From: Pedobacter sp. UBA5917
Lineage (GTDB): Bacteria > Bacteroidota > Bacteroidia > Sphingobacteriales > Sphingobacteriaceae
Reading direction: 5' to 3'
DNA: 9,995 nt
Assembly (NCBI RefSeq): GCF_002432345.1
Contig: NZ_DJDT01000258.1
Location: forward strand, 1 to 9,995
A model generated the notes under the pieces. That model made no database searches, was not told the DNA's origin, and was given only the letters and a program-made list of their open reading frames with translations. Within the stretch, counting starts at the first letter, position 1. Each line of letters begins with the position of its first letter. A program made the translations under genes and the position numbers. Of the stretch, positions 5,669 to 9,995 are shown in pieces.

Positions 5669-8491
5669 ATGAAGAAACTCTTACTTACACTTTTTAATGT
5701 GATTTTATGCCTCGTTGCACTTGCCCAGAACAATGGTACAGTGCGGGGTATTGTAACCGATAAAGATTCAAAAGAAACTTTAATAGGCGCAACGGTAACG
5801 CTTAAAAACGAAAAAAAGACCTTTAAAGTGGCCGTAAGCACCGGCCTTGATGGTAGTTATGTTTTTAAAAACGTTCCGGCCGGAAAATATGAGGTAGAAG
5901 CTAAATTCATAGCTTACAAAGACGAAGACAAAGATTTCGAGCTTAAAGCCGGAGAGCTAAAGATTATTTCACTTCAGATCGAAAGCAAATCGAGCAGTTT
6001 GGAAGAAGTTAAAGTTTCAGGCAAATCGGATGAAGGAAGTGATTACAAATCGCGTTCTATCGAGCGTAAGTCCGATCAGGTATTAAATGCTGTTTCGGCA
6101 AGAGCAATCGAAATTTCCCCTGATTTAACCATTGCCAACGTAACCCAAAGGGTTTCTGGCGTATCCATCGAAAGAAGTAACAACGGCGAAGGCCAGTATG
6201 CCATTATTCGTGGTATGGATAAACGCTACAACTACACTTTGGTTAACGGTGTAAAAATCCCAAGTCCGGATAACAAAAACCGTTATGTGCCATTGGATAT
6301 TTTTCCGGCCGATATCGTAGATAGGATGGAGGTTTATAAATCATTAACCCCAAATCTGGAAGGCGATGCTATTGGTGGCGGAATTAACCTGGTTTTAAAG
6401 GATGCTCCAGATCGTTTAACCATCCGTGCCAATGCGGCTTTGGGTATGGCTGGTACTTTTATCGGTCCTAACGAATTTACGGCTTTTGACCACGGTGGAA
6501 GTGCAAAATCTTCACCACGTATTGCCAATGGCAACAGTTACTCGGCAACCATCGGCGATTTTTCTAACGGCCGTTTTAATTATAAAGGCAAGAACAACCC
6601 TGTTTCATCTATTTTTGGAGTAAGTGTTGGAGGGCGTTCGGCAAATAAGAAATTTGGTGCTTTGGCCGCCTTGAGCTATCAGAATACCTTTAAAGGAACA
6701 AGCACCATTTTTTACGATACCGATGTAGACCGTGCCACTAACGAACCTGCTTTAAAAAGTGTAATCAGCCGTAATTACAGCATTCAACAGGAGCGTACAG
6801 GAGTACATGCCAAGCTGGATTATAAATTTAACAAAGATCATAAAATAGATTTTTATGCCTCTTACATGAACCTTGCCCAGAATCAATTCCGTTTTCAGAG
6901 CGATACTACCTTAAATTTGGGTAGGGTTGGTGCAGGTACAGGCCGGGTAAGTAATACCTATAGAAGTAGCCGCATGGTGCAACAGATTTTTAGCACCAAT
7001 TTACATGGTGAACACGAACTGGCCGATCACCTCGACATGAACTGGTCTTTGGTATATGCTAAAGCGGATGCAAACGAACCGGATAGGGCTTCATTGAACA
7101 TCGTTACCGGACGTACGGCTGTACTGGACGGAAATGGCAACAAAATCGGGTCGACACAGAATCCCGCTCTTTTTAACTCAACCGGTGCGGCACAATCGCA
7201 TGTTTGGGCAAAAAATGCCGACGAGGATAAAACAGCTTATTTAAACTTTATCTACAAACCAAAAATCGGCGATACCAAAGTTGAATTTAGTGTAGGCGGG
7301 ATGTACCGTGATAAAACCAGAACCAGCAGTTACGACGATTACTCGTTGAAATTATCGGGTAGTACTACACAGGTTTACGATGGCGATATCAACAATAATA
7401 CTTTTATGGTGCAAACCGTTGGTGGTTCGCCAAACGATCCGTTAAATTACAATTTCAAGGAAAAAATTGCTGCAGGTTATGCCCAGTTTAAATTTACCAT
7501 TGGCAACTTACAGACCTTAGGTGGCTTACGTTACGAAAATACACAACAGGATTGGGAAACGGCAGCAAACATCAATCAGATTGTTGGAGCCGTAGGATCA
7601 AAAAAATATGCCGACCTGTTACCAAGCTTAAACTTTAAATATTTTTTAGGCGATAAACAGAATTTACGTTTATCTTATTATTCGGCAATCAGCCGTCCGG
7701 GCTTTTACGAACTCATCCCGCATACAGGTGGCGATCCTGACGCAGATTACCAGGAGCTTGGAAACCCGAACTTAAAGCGTATTACCTCTGATAACTACGA
7801 TTTAAGATATGAGTTTTTCCCGAAACAGTTAGATCAGCTATTGGTAGGTGTATTCTATAAAAATATCAAAAATCCGATCGAATTTGCTTTGGTAAACCAG
7901 GCTACCAGTGTGTTTTATACTGCTGCAAACTTTGGTAATGCCTCTAACTATGGTTTTGAGATGGATTTTACCAAATACATCAGCAAAATTGGTTTCCGTG
8001 CCAACTATACTTTTACCGATTCTAAAATTACTACCACCAAAACGGTGTTATACAGAGATGCAGCAACCACTTCTTTAACACAGCGTACCGAAGAGCAAAC
8101 CCGTCCGTTACAGGGCCAGTCTAAACACATCGGTAACTTATCATTATTGTTTAAAGATCCCGTTTCAGGCTTAGATGCGCAATTAGCGGCGGTTTACACA
8201 GGTCCGAGGATTTACACCGTATCACCTTATCTTGATAATGATATCTGGCAAAAAGGAACCATTACCCTGGATCTTTCGGCTGAAAAGAAAATATCGAAAC
8301 ATTTCTCTGCTTACATCAAGATCAACAACCTCTTAAATACACCGTCGGAACTGGAAATCAGAAGGCCTTATCAGGTAACTACTGCTACTGTTAATCAGGA
8401 CGTGGCTAATCAGACAGTTGGAGAGAACGTTTTTATCCGTAAAGATGAGTACAAACAATTTTATTTATTGGGCTTACGCTATAAATTATAA
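5669..8491 (+). CDS. TonB-dependent outer-membrane receptor
   Basis: A protein of 940 residues from the ATG at 5669, with a signal peptide cleaved at ALA|QN after residue 19. Domains: a carboxypeptidase-regulatory-like beta-sandwich (about 23-105: GTVRGIVTDKDSKETLIGATV, then GLDGSYVFKNVPAGKYEV), a linker with LEEVKVSG (111-118) like a TonB-box region, a plug (about 135-248, including AIIRGMDKRYNYTLVNG and NLEGDAIGGGINL), and a 22-strand type barrel to the C-terminus (YLLGLRYKL). Receptors of this family import ligands too large for porins, powered by TonB-ExbBD. The plug is not the SusC type and no SusD gene follows; a beta-helix lipoprotein starts 4 bp after the stop instead. The phosphatase upstream and the shared Pho-box-like site suggest an organic phosphate as ligand, but receptors of this sort also carry metal chelates and sugars, and nothing in the barrel identifies the cargo. 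Confidence 0.93.
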   Translation: MKKLLLTLFNVILCLVALAQNNGTVRGIVTDKDSKETLIGATVTLKNEKKTFKVAVSTGLDGSYVFKNVPAGKYEVEAKFIAYKDEDKDFELKAGELKIISLQIESKSSSLEEVKVSGKSDEGSDYKSRSIERKSDQVLNAVSARAIEISPDLTIANVTQRVSGVSIERSNNGEGQYAIIRGMDKRYNYTLVNGVKIPSPDNKNRYVPLDIFPADIVDRMEVYKSLTPNLEGDAIGGGINLVLKDAPDRLTIRANAALGMAGTFIGPNEFTAFDHGGSAKSSPRIANGNSYSATIGDFSNGRFNYKGKNNPVSSIFGVSVGGRSANKKFGALAALSYQNTFKGTSTIFYDTDVDRATNEPALKSVISRNYSIQQERTGVHAKLDYKFNKDHKIDFYASYMNLAQNQFRFQSDTTLNLGRVGAGTGRVSNTYRSSRMVQQIFSTNLHGEHELADHLDMNWSLVYAKADANEPDRASLNIVTGRTAVLDGNGNKIGSTQNPALFNSTGAAQSHVWAKNADEDKTAYLNFIYKPKIGDTKVEFSVGGMYRDKTRTSSYDDYSLKLSGSTTQVYDGDINNNTFMVQTVGGSPNDPLNYNFKEKIAAGYAQFKFTIGNLQTLGGLRYENTQQDWETAANINQIVGAVGSKKYADLLPSLNFKYFLGDKQNLRLSYYSAISRPGFYELIPHTGGDPDADYQELGNPNLKRITSDNYDLRYEFFPKQLDQLLVGVFYKNIKNPIEFALVNQATSVFYTAANFGNASNYGFEMDFTKYISKIGFRANYTFTDSKITTTKTVLYRDAATTSLTQRTEEQTRPLQGQSKHIGNLSLLFKDPVSGLDAQLAAVYTGPRIYTVSPYLDNDIWQKGTITLDLSAEKKISKHFSAYIKINNLLNTPSELEIRRPYQVTTATVNQDVANQTVGENVFIRKDEYKQFYLLGLRYKL

Positions 8492-8495
8492 GATC

Positions 8496-9884
8496 ATGAA
8501 AAATATTTTAAAATCAGTATCCATTTTCGGATTGGTAATTTTACTGGCTTCATGTCATAAAGATGAAATTTTAACCCTTTCGGTTCCTGTTATCCAATCG
8601 GGATCTTTAATTACTTCCGAAAACCTTCCCGGTGGAAGTATCAAAGGCACCATGCAGGCCGGAAAAACCTATTATTTTGATAAAGATATTACCGTAAACG
8701 ATGGCGATACCTTATTGATGCAAAACGGGGTTACTTTAATCGCCGTGGGTGATGGCACCAAAGATAAAGCACCTCAAATTACTGTTCATGGTACTTTTAT
8801 CAGTTTGGGAACCAAAGAAAAACCGAATTTTATAACGGTACAAAATGCAGCAACTTATCATGCTGAAGCCAATACAGCAAAATACGACAATGTATTTAAA
8901 GGAAGTTGGGGTGGTATTTTGGCCAGCCCGGCACCGGTTACAGCAGCAAAGCCAACCCCAAAAGGTGGCGATGTAATTATTAAATGGACGCACATTGAAT
9001 TTGCCGGGGCAGCATCATACGGTAATGATGCCGCTATTTATAAAGATGGTGATGCACGTTATGCCATTTATTTTGCCAATATCGAAAAGGATTTCATTCT
9101 GGAAGATAGCTGGGTTTTCGGTAGTGCCGACGATGGGATCAGAACCGTTGGCGGTAAAATCTCGATCATGAGGAATACCTTCGAACTTTGCGGTAAAGCA
9201 GGGGGGGAATGTTTTAATATGAAAAGTGGAACAGTTGGCGATTTAGGTTATAACATGCTTATCGGTTCGGCAACCAATGCACTTAAAGCATCCAACTCAG
9301 GTGGTACAACCATACAGTGTAATGTAAACATGTACAATAACACCATGACCAATTGTGGTTTCCGCCAAACCAAAACAGGCCGTGGTGGATCGATCAATTA
9401 CGAACAGGGAGCAAGGGGTTTAATTTACAACAACCTCATTTCGAACTGCCGTTTTGGATTAAGGATGACTACCGATGCCGATCTGGTAAACATTAAATAC
9501 AATAACCAATACTATTACGGAAGTACTCCGGGAATATTGGCGCAGTTTTTAGCTAGCGATGGTGTTGCAAAGGCACAATCGGCGGATATTAAAAGTACAA
9601 CTGTTAAAGATAAAAATCCTTTGTTCTTCAGTTACAATCCCGATCAGTACGATTATGCTGCAAACCCTGGGCCGATAACGGCTTCGCTGATGCCGGCTTA
9701 CATTACCACTGTTGGAACATCTAACTTTGGTTTACAGGCCAATTCGCCCGGACACAATAAAGCCAGAACAGATTTTACACCAATGGCCGTTGTAAAAACC
9801 ACCGGAACATTTGGAGCCATTATTACCCCGCCGGGAAGCGATATCGGTGCTTACCAAACCGATGGAAGCGGAAACCAGCATTAA
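8496..9884 (+). CDS. Surface-exposed beta-helix lipoprotein, putative receptor partner
   Basis: A protein of 462 residues. The ATG at 8496, 4 bp after the receptor stop, gives a lipoprotein signal (hydrophobic residues 8-17, lipobox LASC, Cys20); the longer frame opening at 8418 overlaps the receptor and is discarded. Cys20 is followed by H-K-D-E, which fits the X-K-(D/E)2 surface lipoprotein export signal described in Capnocytophaga, so display on the outer face is likely. Residues about 60-345 have the N-rich, strand-turn pattern of a right-handed parallel beta-helix (e.g. IMRNTFELCG, MYNNTMTNCG, IYNNLISNCRFG). The C-terminus carries DIGAYQ (449-454), resembling the DIGA(F/Y) ending of choice-of-anchor Q beta-helix proteins. 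I see no recognisable lyase or hydrolase active site, so a binding role is as plausible as catalysis. Tight coupling to the receptor suggests a SusD-like function with an unrelated fold. Function unproven. Confidence 0.85.
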   Translation: MKNILKSVSIFGLVILLASCHKDEILTLSVPVIQSGSLITSENLPGGSIKGTMQAGKTYYFDKDITVNDGDTLLMQNGVTLIAVGDGTKDKAPQITVHGTFISLGTKEKPNFITVQNAATYHAEANTAKYDNVFKGSWGGILASPAPVTAAKPTPKGGDVIIKWTHIEFAGAASYGNDAAIYKDGDARYAIYFANIEKDFILEDSWVFGSADDGIRTVGGKISIMRNTFELCGKAGGECFNMKSGTVGDLGYNMLIGSATNALKASNSGGTTIQCNVNMYNNTMTNCGFRQTKTGRGGSINYEQGARGLIYNNLISNCRFGLRMTTDADLVNIKYNNQYYYGSTPGILAQFLASDGVAKAQSADIKSTTVKDKNPLFFSYNPDQYDYAANPGPITASLMPAYITTVGTSNFGLQANSPGHNKARTDFTPMAVVKTTGTFGAIITPPGSDIGAYQTDGSGNQH

Positions 9885-9912
9885 TCCTTAAATAATAAAA
9901 ATACCGCGCCGC

Positions 9913-9936
9913 GTGGTTCGTGTCCCCACGAACCAC
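9913..9936. repeat. 10-bp perfect hairpin, GTGGTTCGTG/CACGAACCAC
   Basis: Ten-base arms (9913-9922 and 9927-9936) enclose a TCCC loop. A related half occurs at 3759-3775 (TGGTTCGTGTCTCCCAC), where the right arm is missing and the sequence continues directly into CACTTG, as also seen after this hairpin. It is probably an intergenic repeat; it may add to 3'-end protection of the receptor/lipoprotein transcript. Confidence 0.6.
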
Positions 9937-9951
9937 TTGCGAAAGCCTACT

Positions 9952-9980
9952 GGTCTTAGCGTCTCGCTAAGACCTTTTTT
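9952..9980 (+). terminator. Rho-independent terminator of the receptor/lipoprotein unit
   Basis: GGTCTTAGCG (9952-9961) pairs perfectly with CGCTAAGACC (9965-9974) around a TCT loop and is followed at once by six T's (9975-9980). It lies 68 bp after the lipoprotein stop, in the right orientation to end the + strand transcript. There is no A-run on the left side, so it is one-directional. Confidence 0.85.
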
Positions 9981-9995
9981 GTATTAAATCTTTTT

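Noticed and set aside
8418..8495. Longer N-terminus of the lipoprotein, overlapping the receptor gene
   Set aside because: It would bury the lipoprotein signal peptide, whose own ATG at 8496 sits 4 bp after the receptor stop.
5669..9884. SusC/SusD pair
   Set aside because: The receptor plug is not SusC-like and the lipoprotein shows beta-helix repeats rather than the TPR-type SusD fold.

Overview
The window looks like chromosomal DNA of a Bacteroidota, most probably Sphingobacteriaceae (Pedobacter-like). I infer this from the family content (secreted glycoside hydrolases, a TonB-dependent receptor with an N-terminal carboxypeptidase-regulatory-like domain, a lipoprotein with a Bacteroidota-type surface-export signal), the TAnnTTTG-type promoter element, the lack of strong Shine-Dalgarno sequences, and intergenic repeats typical of such genomes. 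No sequence search was possible. All five genes are on the + strand.

Layout. Bases 1-1260 are the 3' part of a GH29 alpha-L-fucosidase that runs off the left edge. A tandem array of four perfect hairpins (1266-1373) separates it from a secreted GH2 beta-galactosidase-like enzyme (1439-3502). These two are probably the end of a carbohydrate-utilisation cluster, for example one that trims Fuc-Gal side chains. A 702-bp gene-free stretch (3503-4204) follows, packed with repeats: a 208-bp segment bounded by 26-bp inverted repeats with further hairpins inside, a direct repeat of about 60 bp, and a CTCTGTG/GCAAAG-type repeat.

From 4205 a second functional block begins. It holds a periplasmic clade-2 histidine phosphatase of the MINPP/phytase type (4205-5548), a TonB-dependent outer-membrane receptor without a SusD partner (5669-8491), and, 4 bp downstream, a beta-helix lipoprotein carrying a surface-export signal (8496-9884). 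Hairpins, the last followed by six T's, close the unit (9913-9980).

The most interesting signal is regulatory. Both the phosphatase and the receptor have an upstream tandem TTAA repeat with 11-bp period (4161-4179 and 5592-5610, 15 of 19 bases identical). Its layout resembles a Pho box, and at the phosphatase it sits 8 bp upstream of a good -7 element. Read with the gene functions, this suggests a phosphate-starvation module: a surface lipoprotein and receptor capture and import an organic phosphate such as an inositol phosphate, and the periplasmic phosphatase releases the phosphate. The substrate and the regulation are inferences.
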